This document shows, in pieces, positions 18,983 through 27,817 of a DNA stretch of 64,000 nt. The stretch comes from Candidatus Babelota bacterium (GTDB lineage Bacteria > Babelota > Babeliae > Babelales > RVW-14). Made by a program: the position numbers and the translations under genes. Under the pieces are notes generated by a model. That model ran no database searches. It had not been told where the DNA came from and was given only the letters and a program-made list of their open reading frames with translations. The stretch's first letter is position 1; each line of letters begins with the position of its first letter. The DNA is taken from positions 16,415 to 80,414 of the forward strand of contig JABCZU010000004.1 of NCBI GenBank assembly GCA_013289515.1, given 5' to 3'.

Positions 18983-20545
18983 ATGAATCAAATTAATGCC
19001 CCACACTCATCGGTAAAGATTAATGATCAGTGTCGCTATGCCCTCAATGTGATGGAAAAAACATCGGAGCACCTCTTTCTTACAGGAAAGGCAGGCACCG
19101 GAAAATCTACGTTGTTGACGTTTTTTCGCGGCAACACACAAAAGAATGTGCTGATACTTGCGCCAACCGGCATCGCTGCGTTGAATGTGCAGGGGAGCAC
19201 CATACACTCCTTCTTTAAGTTTAAGCACACCGTTACTGTAGAAGCTGCCAGAGGAATGGGGTTGCGCATCAAAAAAGATATTGCCATGTTACGAGCAATC
19301 GATGTCATCATCATTGATGAAATCTCCATGGTACGTGCAGATCTTTTGGATTGTATCGATGCATTTTTGAAGGCCGCCCTGAGTAATCAGCGTCCTTTCG
19401 GAGGCAAGCAGATGGTCTTTATTGGTGATCTGTACCAGCTTGCACCGGTTGTCGCTAGGCAGGAAAAGCAATTTTTTGAGGAGGTATATCCAAGCCCATA
19501 TTTTTTTTCATCGCATGTTTTTCAGAATAAGGCCTTCACTATGCGCTTTATTGAACTTGAAAAGGTGTATAGGCAACAGGATGTGCGTTTTATCGAAGTT
19601 TTGAATGCAATACGCAATGGGACGTTGACCGATGATCATCTTGCCACATTGAACCAACGGGTTAACACGCAGTATGCCTTACGCGGGGGCGACATGTACC
19701 TTACAACAACCAATGCCCGAGCACATACCATTAACGAGCAACAGCTTGATACGCTAAAGAAAAAGATTATTGTTTGCCAAGCCGTTGTTCAGGGTGATTT
19801 TGACCAGAAGGTTGCCCCTGCCGAATCTGAACTGAGGCTAGCTGTTGGCGCACAAGTAATGTTTTTGAATAATGAATCATCTGGCGCTTGGGTTAATGGT
19901 ACTGTTGGCAAAGTGATAGAATTTGACAAACAAAGAGGCGCCGTCGTTGTTCAATGTTATGATGGTGACCGTGTTTTTGTTAAACCGCATAAGTGGGTTA
20001 TATACAAATACGCGTATGACGAGGAAACAAGAAAATTGACGCAGGTCGCAAAGGGCTCGTTTACCCAATACCCCTTAAAATTGGCGTGGGCTATTACGAT
20101 TCATAAAAGCCAGGGAAAGACGTTTGATAAGGTCATTGTTGATTTAGAAGGTGGTGCATTTGCTGACGGTCAAGTGTATGTTGGCCTCAGTCGCTGTCGC
20201 ACTATTGAGGGTCTGACGCTCAAGCAGCCGCTGGGCAGAGGGGATATCTTTGTCAATCAAGAGGTAACGCAATTTTTGACGACATATTACAGTCAAGGTC
20301 AGGATGCTGCGCTTGAAGCGAAGATTAAGCAGATTCAGCATGCGATACACAATGCCACAGCGCTCACTATGGAGTATCGTAGAGCAACGGGCGAGATGGT
20401 TGCAATGAATATTATGCCGGCCTATGTTGGGCCAATGTTTCATCAAGGGAAAACGTATTGCGGTGTCCGCGGGTACTGTTTGATTGCAAAAGAACACAGA
20501 GTTTTGGTGCTTAATCAGGTTGTAACCGTACAGAATGCCGCCTAA
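18983..20545 (+). CDS. PIF1/RecD-like superfamily 1 DNA helicase
   Basis: LTGKAGTGKSTLL, LAPTGIAALNVQGSTIHSFF, IIDEISMVRADLLD, LAWAITIHKSQGKTFDKVIVDL, YVGLSRC. Confidence 0.85.
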   Translation: MNQINAPHSSVKINDQCRYALNVMEKTSEHLFLTGKAGTGKSTLLTFFRGNTQKNVLILAPTGIAALNVQGSTIHSFFKFKHTVTVEAARGMGLRIKKDIAMLRAIDVIIIDEISMVRADLLDCIDAFLKAALSNQRPFGGKQMVFIGDLYQLAPVVARQEKQFFEEVYPSPYFFSSHVFQNKAFTMRFIELEKVYRQQDVRFIEVLNAIRNGTLTDDHLATLNQRVNTQYALRGGDMYLTTTNARAHTINEQQLDTLKKKIIVCQAVVQGDFDQKVAPAESELRLAVGAQVMFLNNESSGAWVNGTVGKVIEFDKQRGAVVVQCYDGDRVFVKPHKWVIYKYAYDEETRKLTQVAKGSFTQYPLKLAWAITIHKSQGKTFDKVIVDLEGGAFADGQVYVGLSRCRTIEGLTLKQPLGRGDIFVNQEVTQFLTTYYSQGQDAALEAKIKQIQHAIHNATALTMEYRRATGEMVAMNIMPAYVGPMFHQGKTYCGVRGYCLIAKEHRVLVLNQVVTVQNAA

Positions 20546-20606
20546 CCGGCAAGCCAGCTTGGTAACGAGGAGTAGGTGAAGGGGAGCTGGGCTCCCCTGG
20601 TTGATG

Positions 20607-21401
20607 CTAAACAAAATCAAGGCGCCTTTTGAGTCGACTGATAGCAAGCCAGCCGCTTGCAACCGTGATTATGCTAATGATACAAAAGCAGAGCCAAAAT
20701 GGTAAATAGCCGTCTTGGCCAAGCATAATTGCCCGCATGCCTTCCATGATGTACGTGATCGGATTGCACAGAGCAATGTACGAGACTTCCTTGCTAATCT
20801 GATGAAGCGTCTGCCAAGAATATTGAAAGCCTCCCAAAAACCAGAGTGGAAAAATAAAGCGTATCCACACCTGTTCCATTTGAGCAAGACTAGGAATAAA
20901 GCTTGCCACTAAAAAGGCGAACGTTGCATAAAATGCATTGATCAGAATAAAAAATGGTACAAACTTTATCCATGCAACCTGCATCATATTAAATTGATTA
21001 AGCAAAAAGAGTTTGCCAAGTGGTAGCATGAACAGCCCCATAATGGAAAAATTGAGCGTAAGATACAGCATCTTTTTTATAAAGACCAATTTTGATGGAA
21101 TTGGAAGCGTGAGGTCATAGAAGATGACTTGATCTCCCTCAAAGTCGCTGATTAGGGTAAAGATGCGCGGATACGTTTCAAAAATGCCTACAGTTGCAAT
21201 ACAGCCAGCAAGCATAAAAAAACCAAAGTTGGGATCCAATGCAAATTGTGCTTTCATAATGTAGCCCATCACAATGATGGTGCAGCTGAGCCAGATACCA
21301 ATATTAATGATTTTGCTCACCAGTGTTTGGCGCAGCTCAATGAGATCTGCCCACAGCATACTTTTAAAGACCTGTAGGTAAAATGACCATGACATGTTCA
21401 T
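20607..21401 (-). CDS. ABC-2 type transporter permease
   Basis: About six hydrophobic segments; WFLGGFQYSWQTLHQISKEVSYIALCNPITYIMEGMRA; partner ATPase directly upstream. Confidence 0.75.
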   Translation of the reverse strand: MNMSWSFYLQVFKSMLWADLIELRQTLVSKIINIGIWLSCTIIVMGYIMKAQFALDPNFGFFMLAGCIATVGIFETYPRIFTLISDFEGDQVIFYDLTLPIPSKLVFIKKMLYLTLNFSIMGLFMLPLGKLFLLNQFNMMQVAWIKFVPFFILINAFYATFAFLVASFIPSLAQMEQVWIRFIFPLWFLGGFQYSWQTLHQISKEVSYIALCNPITYIMEGMRAIMLGQDGYLPFWLCFCIISIITVASGWLAISRLKRRLDFV

Positions 21402-21438
21402 ATAATGTTCCTTTGCATGAGTTTTATAATAATAGATA

Positions 21439-21614
21439 GGCGCTCGTCCTTGGTTCGAGCCCTTCGACAAGCTCAGGGTGAGCGCTGTGCTATTCCGCTC
21501 ATGGTGAGGAGGCTCTATGAGCCGTCTCGAATCCATGCTTACGCAGCTCCTCACCACGAGCGCTCACCCTGAGGAGGCCGGAGGCCGTCTCGAAGGGGTC
21601 GAAGGATAGGAGTG
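21439..21614. repeat. Composite palindromic intergenic repeat
   Basis: ggcgctcgtccttggttcgagcccttcgacaagctcagggtgagcg ... cgctcaccctgaggaggccggaggccgtctcgaagg; same motifs near 10456, 36180, 43474 and 45349. Confidence 0.8.
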
Positions 21615-21630
21615 CCGCACATACGTATTT

Positions 21631-22362
21631 CTAATCCTGTTTCAACAATTGCAGGAAAACGTTTTCCAGATTTTTTTCCTTAAAGTCTTCCATCAATTTT
21701 GCTGGCGTATCTATCAGTTTGATGACACCCTGGTCCAAGATGCAGACGCGGTCAGATAGCTGTTCGGCCTCATCAAGGTAGTGTGTTGTGAGCAGCACCG
21801 TTACCCCTTGCTGTTTGAGCAATTTAATATGCTCCCACAGTTGGCGGCGAATGTGCGGGTCTAGGCCAACGGTTGGTTCATCCAGCAATACAATTTGAGG
21901 GTTATGCATTAGGCTACGTGCCAGCATAAAGCGTTGTTTGTAGCCGCCAGAGAGCACCGATGCCTTTTGTGGCAGATAAAATGCCAAATCAAATTGTTTT
22001 ACCAGATAGGCCATGCGCTCACGTATGGCCTCCTCTGACATGCCATAATAGCGGCCGGCAAATAGAAGGTTGTCCTCAAGCGTTAGCAGTGAATTCAGAT
22101 TTGGTCGCTGTGGACAAAAGCCAAGTTGAAAGCGATACGCCGTTAGGTTTTTATAAATTGACTCTCCCTGAAAAAAGATATCACCCGATGTTGGCGGGTG
22201 AAGGGTGGCAATAATAGCTGAAAGCGTTGATTTGCCAGCACCGTTTACACCCAGTAGACTAAAAATCTCGCCTTTATAGATATCAAGCGAGACGTCTTTG
22301 AGTGCTTCTTTGGTGGCATAACGTTTTTTTATATTGCAAATGCGTAGTAAAGGTTGAAGCAT
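21631..22362 (-). CDS. ABC transporter ATP-binding protein
   Basis: GVNGAGKSTL, LSGGYKQRFMLARSLMHNPQIVLLDEPTVGLDP. Confidence 0.9.
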   Translation of the reverse strand: MLQPLLRICNIKKRYATKEALKDVSLDIYKGEIFSLLGVNGAGKSTLSAIIATLHPPTSGDIFFQGESIYKNLTAYRFQLGFCPQRPNLNSLLTLEDNLLFAGRYYGMSEEAIRERMAYLVKQFDLAFYLPQKASVLSGGYKQRFMLARSLMHNPQIVLLDEPTVGLDPHIRRQLWEHIKLLKQQGVTVLLTTHYLDEAEQLSDRVCILDQGVIKLIDTPAKLMEDFKEKNLENVFLQLLKQD

Positions 22363-22703
22363 GTTGAGCCCTTTTAAAAAATGAGCGTACCGTCATAATG
22401 ACAAAATGCTGCACAAGCGCGTATGCGCACACGAAGCTTTGCGTTTATGATGGTCACAGTACATTAGTAATTTTTTGAAAAATCCAAAGATACCCCTGTC
22501 AACGGTAGTTGATCAGGATAGTGGTATAAAATTGGGAAGATGCGCAGCTAAAGGCTAGCTAGGCGATGATTCTGACGGTTATCATGGCAGGGATCCTTTC
22601 CGGATGGTTGCCGTTGTGTAAAATACATTTTTTAACGTTACGACATTTTTACGTTATTGTCAAATAACAAAAATATTTTTCCGGTTGCAGCATCAACCTT
22701 TTT

Positions 22704-23273
22704 TTGAAGATTTTGCCGGCTTCGGATACATTACAAAAACAGGGCACTTTTACATTTAAGCGTGTTACGCCTGAGGATTTACCGACGCTGTACCAATGGT
22801 TTAAAGAGCCGCACGTGCAACAGTGGTGGCCGGTGCCGAAGAACGATGAGTTCTTCGATTTCTTTCTCAAGCGTATTAGGTCAAAGGATACCTTTGCCTA
22901 TCTTGCTATGATGGACGGTACACCCATAGGCTACATTCAATACTATTATATTGACCGCAACAACCCTAAAGCTGGCTCATGGCTACCTGAATTGCCAGAA
23001 GCTACGGTTGGTACCGATCAATTTATCGGTGATCCTGCCTACATTGGTAAGGGCTATGGTACGCAGATGGTCAAGGCATTTATACAATATCTTACGCACA
23101 TCCTGGAGCCGCATATCACCACGGTAATTGTTGATCCTGATCCAGCCAATCATGCGGCAATCAGATGTTATGAAAAAGTTGGTTTTAAGAAAGAGCTGGT
23201 ATATACGGTATCCGGTGGTCAGCATTTGTTAATGCGATGTGATATATGCAAGTCTACTGGTACTAACCTTTGA
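22704..23273 (+). CDS. GNAT acetyltransferase, AAC(6')-type
   Basis: LPTLYQWFKEPHVQQWWP, GYIQYYYI, GTDQFIGDPAYIGKGYGTQMVKAFI, VDPDPANHAAIRCYEKVGF; start codon uncertain (TTG). Confidence 0.8.
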   Translation: MKILPASDTLQKQGTFTFKRVTPEDLPTLYQWFKEPHVQQWWPVPKNDEFFDFFLKRIRSKDTFAYLAMMDGTPIGYIQYYYIDRNNPKAGSWLPELPEATVGTDQFIGDPAYIGKGYGTQMVKAFIQYLTHILEPHITTVIVDPDPANHAAIRCYEKVGFKKELVYTVSGGQHLLMRCDICKSTGTNL

Positions 23274-23333
23274 ATATTACTTTTTTGCGCACGCTTGAAT
23301 ATACTGATCAACAACTTCTTCCTTATAGTTTTC

Positions 23334-24350
23334 TTAATCAGGACTCCTCTTCATAAAAAAGAAAAGTGTTTTCAATACATGCCGTTCGGCTGTCATATCC
23401 GTTATTACCTCTCTGACTACACCGAATTTATCAACAATTAAGGTGGTATAGGTTTCGTGCAGCGTGGAGGATATATCGTATTGTCTAGATACGCTTCTTT
23501 GATTGTCGCTTAGGGTTATAAATGGTATACCTAGGCAATTTTTTATAGCCCCAAGCTCAAGTATTGTATTTGAACTTATCCATACAATTTCGGCAGCATA
23601 GCCTTGCAACCAGTCATAAGCCTGCGCAAGAAAAAGAAGGTGCTTTTGCTGTATTGGCGTATCTTTTTCAGGTAAAAATAATAAAACACGCCATCTGTTA
23701 TTGCTAGAATCATTAAGCTCCCAAATCTTTCCTTGTTCATTTGGAAGCTTAAAATTTAGGGCTTTTTCGCCAAGCAATCCCCATGGCGCCGTTTTTGACT
23801 GAGTAAGCCCTGTCTGGGCTTCTTTTTTTTGATTCAGTTTTTTTGTAGTAATATTTTTTTTTATAAGAAACATTACTATTTCGAGAAGATGTGTTTCAAC
23901 AACCGATGCTTGAATAACTTTTCTAATAACTCCCTGTTCATCAACAAAGAGCGTTGTTCTATCATAAGGCGTTTTTGTCACCTTATTTAACACTGTTTTA
24001 GTCTGGTCACAGAGCATAGTAAATGGTATTTGCAACCTCTCTTTGGCATCTTTAACCTCTGCATGAGATTCACCACTGACACAAAAAAGTTCTACATTTT
24101 GTTGTGCCAACCAGGGATAAGCTTCTTTGAAAAAACATAAATCACCGTACTTGTCACAACGTTTTGGTAAAAAAAATAATATATGCCACTTGCCTTTACA
24201 TTCGCTTGATGTGTGCATAACCCCTTTTTCATCTGGTAGCTGAAATCCTGGAACATTTTTATTGCAAAGGTCTAATACCGGCGAATCATCGCCATACACG
24301 CTTACCCACACAATAAAAAAAAGCCCGAAAATAAATAGAAATTTTTTCAT
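23334..24350 (-). CDS. Exported protein with two tandem peroxiredoxin/thioredoxin-fold domains
   Basis: Two repeats of F-x-LP(D/N)E-G ... LFFLPKR/LLFLPEKDTP ... L-IPF-T-L-D; signal peptide MKKFLFIFGLFFIVWVSVYG. Confidence 0.65.
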   Translation of the reverse strand: MKKFLFIFGLFFIVWVSVYGDDSPVLDLCNKNVPGFQLPDEKGVMHTSSECKGKWHILFFLPKRCDKYGDLCFFKEAYPWLAQQNVELFCVSGESHAEVKDAKERLQIPFTMLCDQTKTVLNKVTKTPYDRTTLFVDEQGVIRKVIQASVVETHLLEIVMFLIKKNITTKKLNQKKEAQTGLTQSKTAPWGLLGEKALNFKLPNEQGKIWELNDSSNNRWRVLLFLPEKDTPIQQKHLLFLAQAYDWLQGYAAEIVWISSNTILELGAIKNCLGIPFITLSDNQRSVSRQYDISSTLHETYTTLIVDKFGVVREVITDMTAERHVLKTLFFFMKRSPD

Positions 24351-25543
24351 GGCAACACCGGTTCATTGAATTTTTGAGATAAATAGCCGGCTATATTTCT
24401 TAGCGATTCTTTAACTTCCTGATTTGGTACCTGAAAAAGATAGTTCTGATTGGCTTCATTATACGATTTGATAGTCACATAACCTGTTTGAAAGAGTAAT
24501 GTTGTAAGTGGAGTATTTTCCGGCTCAAAGGTTGCTAGCTCTTGAATTGAGGCCTCCATGTATTCAAGTTTTTCAACCGGATAGCCATTTTTTTCAAGGA
24601 TGTTAAGTAAAACGGTTGGCGTAGCAGATTCGAACCAATAATTTTCAAATAAGGATGTATCAAAACATTTTAATATGGAGATTGGTGTATACAATCGGCT
24701 TGGTTCAGCACCTTCCAACGAACGTAGAGCTAACGGCTGATCTTTCCAAAATTTATAACCATCGTACCAAAACCGCAATTTATTTTTGAGTTCTTCGGTC
24801 GATAATTGCTGATCATGAGCAGTTCTTACAAGATAATCATCAAAAAATATATTTATTTCTTCGTCAGTATACCCAACCAAATGGGCATATCTGGAATCCA
24901 TTGATATGTCTACCAGCTGATTAAGGCCAGAGAATATACTTGTCTTTGAAAAGCGGCTGACACCAGTTATAAAAACAAATCGTAGGTACTCATCCAAGCC
25001 CTTTATAAACTCATAGAAAGCCTTCAGTATTTCTCTCATTTCATTGGCTGTTTTTAGATCATTGATATGCTCAAGGATTGGCTTATCGTACTCATCAATA
25101 ATTAAAACTACTTTGTTTTTGTCACCATATTTTTTTAATAAATTTAGTGTTAATTTTTTAAGCATCTCTCCGGGCGTTGTATGTGCCAAAGGTCCAACAT
25201 CATAGTGCTCGGCACTATCGTCCAAGTGACGCATAAGGCTTGCTGTTAATTCTGCAGGAGTTCTATGGGCAACCAGCAGTAAATCAATGTGGATTACTGG
25301 ATGCACCTGCCAAGCAAAATCAGTATTTTTTTCAATCCATAATCCATTAAAAAGATCTTTCTTGCCCAAAAAAAGATCTTTCAATGTTGAGCATAACAGT
25401 GATTTACCAAATCGTCGTGGACGAGAGAAAAAGTAACAATTGCCCTGAATGAGCTGGTATATATACTTTGTTTTATCAACATAAATACAATTATCATTAA
25501 TAATTTTTGAAAATGTTTGGATACCAAGCGAAATTTTTTTCAT
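24347..25543 (-). CDS. AAA-ATPase-like protein (PF09820 type), apparently lacking the C-terminal PD-(D/E)XK nuclease region
   Basis: IQTFSKIINDNCIYVDKTKYIYQLI, YFFSRPRRFGKSLLCSTLKDLFLGKKDLF, VLIIDEYDKPI; stops soon after NQEVKESL. Confidence 0.8.
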   Translation of the reverse strand: MKKISLGIQTFSKIINDNCIYVDKTKYIYQLIQGNCYFFSRPRRFGKSLLCSTLKDLFLGKKDLFNGLWIEKNTDFAWQVHPVIHIDLLLVAHRTPAELTASLMRHLDDSAEHYDVGPLAHTTPGEMLKKLTLNLLKKYGDKNKVVLIIDEYDKPILEHINDLKTANEMREILKAFYEFIKGLDEYLRFVFITGVSRFSKTSIFSGLNQLVDISMDSRYAHLVGYTDEEINIFFDDYLVRTAHDQQLSTEELKNKLRFWYDGYKFWKDQPLALRSLEGAEPSRLYTPISILKCFDTSLFENYWFESATPTVLLNILEKNGYPVEKLEYMEASIQELATFEPENTPLTTLLFQTGYVTIKSYNEANQNYLFQVPNQEVKESLRNIAGYLSQKFNEPVLP

Positions 25544-25680
25544 AAACAACGTCCTAATCTTTCCTGCCAAGCATTACAACCGGCAATAACCAATATTACA
25601 GATCAATAACATGTTATTCTAGCATGCGCCTTGGCTTAAGTTCAATAGCAAAAAATGTATCGTGATGAGATCTTAATCGT

Positions 25681-25843
25681 TCATCCACAACATCCACAAG
25701 GGCCGCCGTGATCACAATTGCGGCTCTCGCGGTTCGATTCAAGTGCGGCAAACTCGTCGGCTAGCTTGTGCAAGCATTGCATCTGTGTTGTGAGTGGTGC
25801 CAAACATAGCGCCAATCATGAGTAACTTTTTTAATGAGAACAT
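25681..25843 (-). pseudogene. Possible small secreted Cys-rich peptide gene, apparently frameshifted
   Basis: MFSLKKLLMIGAMFGTTHNTDA in one frame and MQCLHKLADEFAALESNRESRNCDHGGPCGCCG* in the next. Confidence 0.3.
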
Positions 25844-26101
25844 AGAGGGCCCTTTTCCTTGGAATATACATTTTTGATGTGAAGACATTATTACAGGATA
25901 CTGGATAGCGTGGACATGACAAGCCCTTTGAAGAAATAGTCTTTACGACAAACGGCGTAGAAAGCCCACTCGACAGCTTTAGCTGTGGGATGAATGCGCC
26001 ACATAAAAATCCTTATTATTCTGTTGCCATAAGGATAACAAATTGCTAATATGGCATCTATGAAAAAAAGATGAACGACAAGCAATAAAGCAGTATTTAA
26101 C

Positions 26102-26458
26102 GTGGGATATCATTTAATATGGTGTCCAAAGTATCGAAGAAAAGTCTTAGGCGATGGTATTGCAGCAAGGCTCAAGGCTTTGTTATTGGAAAAAGCTGAC
26201 AAGATTGATGTAACGATAGAAACGATGGAAGTGATGGAAGACCATATACATCTTTTTGTTAAGACAGATCCGACAAACAGCCCTCACTACATTGTTCAGC
26301 AATTTAAGGGCTATTCATCAAGAGTGCTGCGACAAGAGTTTGCTGAGCTTCGCTCGAGATTGCCCACATTATGGTCACGTTCATATTTTTGTGAAAGCGT
26401 TGGTTGTATTTCTGAGGCTACAGTAAAACGGTACATAGAGAATCAAAAAAACCAATGA
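26102..26458 (+). CDS. tnpA: IS200/IS605 transposase TnpA (Y1 HUH)
   Basis: GYHLIWCPKYRRKVL, MEDHIHLFV (HUH), SEATVKRYIENQK (Tyr); upstream ATG at 26060 separated by in-frame TGA at 26072. Confidence 0.85.
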   Translation: MGYHLIWCPKYRRKVLGDGIAARLKALLLEKADKIDVTIETMEVMEDHIHLFVKTDPTNSPHYIVQQFKGYSSRVLRQEFAELRSRLPTLWSRSYFCESVGCISEATVKRYIENQKNQ

Positions 26459-27588
26459 GAAAAACGTTTGCCTTCAAGTTATACAATTCAAAAAAGAATA
26501 AGTGGCTGCATAAGCAGATTGACGCTGCGGCTTCAATTTATAACTATTGCATTGCGATGCACAAATGCTATTTCAAGCTGTGGGGCAAGCACCTGAACAA
26601 ATTTCAGCTTCAAAAGCACATCACAAAACTAAAAAAAAGATCTCGATACACTCATTGGAACCTTGTACCGTCACAGGCAATTCAGGATATCACTGATAGA
26701 ATAGCGCGATCATACCAACTTTTTTTCAAATACAGTCGCAAAGGTACCAGGCCTCCGACCTTTAAAAAATATAAGAAATACAAATCAATCACGCTCAAGC
26801 AAGCTGGCTACAAGCTGCTTGACGACAACAAAATAATGATTGGTAAAAAGACATATTCGCTATTTAAATCACGGGATATTGAAGGTGCGATAAAAACATT
26901 GACGATAAAACGTGATGCACTTGGTGATGTCTATCTGTTCTTCTCATGCGATGTTAAAGATAGTGAGCCAAACAGAATAATGACGGGTAAAAGCGCAGGT
27001 TTTGATTTTGGCTTAAAAATATTTTTAACGAGCTCAGATGGCACAAAGATAGATGCTCCGCTCTTTTTCAAAAAAGGTAGCGGGGCAATAAAAAAGGCGA
27101 GCCGGTTAGTGTCGTCAAAGAAAAAGGGTAGCAATAATCGCAGCAAGGCACGCGTACATTTGGCGCGGTGTCACAAGAAGATTGCGAATCAACGAAAAGA
27201 TTATCATGTTAAATTAGCGCAAAAAATAACGCAGGAGCATGATTATTTGTTTTTTGAAGATTTGACTATCAAGGGTATGCAAAGAATATGGGGAAGAAAA
27301 ATAAGTGATCTTGGCTTTAGTGCATTCATGGAGATGGTAGGGTATTATTGTCAGCTCACCGGAGCGCAGATGCAAGTCATTGATAAGTTTTTTCCATCCT
27401 CAAAAATGTGCCATGTTTGTAAAAAAATATACGAAGCATTATCATTGAATGAGCGCTCTTGGCAGTGTCAAGGCTGTAACTCATTGCATGATCGTGATAT
27501 AAATGCTGCTATGAATATAGCAATTGTTGGGGCATCAACAATTGGGCTAGGAAATGTAAGACCACCTAGTGTGGCCATTTCTGCTTGA
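26455..27588 (+). CDS. tnpB: RNA-guided endonuclease TnpB
   Basis: RuvC-like DFGLKIFLT, FFEDLTIKGM, Zn ribbon CHVCKKIY...WQCQGC, HDRDINAAMNI. Confidence 0.9.
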   Translation: MRKTFAFKLYNSKKNKWLHKQIDAAASIYNYCIAMHKCYFKLWGKHLNKFQLQKHITKLKKRSRYTHWNLVPSQAIQDITDRIARSYQLFFKYSRKGTRPPTFKKYKKYKSITLKQAGYKLLDDNKIMIGKKTYSLFKSRDIEGAIKTLTIKRDALGDVYLFFSCDVKDSEPNRIMTGKSAGFDFGLKIFLTSSDGTKIDAPLFFKKGSGAIKKASRLVSSKKKGSNNRSKARVHLARCHKKIANQRKDYHVKLAQKITQEHDYLFFEDLTIKGMQRIWGRKISDLGFSAFMEMVGYYCQLTGAQMQVIDKFFPSSKMCHVCKKIYEALSLNERSWQCQGCNSLHDRDINAAMNIAIVGASTIGLGNVRPPSVAISA

Positions 27589-27654
27589 ATCCAGAATCCC
27601 ACGCGCTTTAGCCGTGGGAGTATGTCAATGGTCTAGTAGTTCAAATTGTCGACC

Positions 27655-27720
27655 CCAACTTTTTTTTGAAGATTTAGCCGGCTGTGGTAGACTATTCCGG
27701 TTACCTTTGTTCATCATTAT
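27655..27720 (+). promoter_or_regulatory. Repeated promoter-like block (copy B)
   Basis: CAACTTTTTTTTGAAGATTTAGCCGGCTGTGGTAGACT...; matches copy C (32085-32145) and partly copy A (22694-22735). Confidence 0.55.
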
Positions 27721-27817
27721 GTTTATGGAAATTGGCCATGCAAGAAGATAAAATTTATGTCGGTGTTGGGAGTGATATGGGTATAGATATACTCATAAGG
27801 AACGCAGGGGAACTTGA

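Larger units (their letters stand above)
25960..27620 (+). mobile_element. IS200/IS605-family insertion sequence (tnpA + tnpB) with terminal hairpins
   Basis: Y1 transposase and TnpB overlapping by ATGA; hairpin CCCACTCGACAGCTTTAGCTGTGGG at left (25965-25989) and CCCACGCGCTTTAGCCGTGGG at right (27598-27618); exact ends not determined. Confidence 0.85.

Noticed and set aside
21439-21614. Palindromic composite considered as an IS end or integron attC
   Set aside because: No adjoining transposase or integrase, and the same motifs are scattered at many unrelated loci
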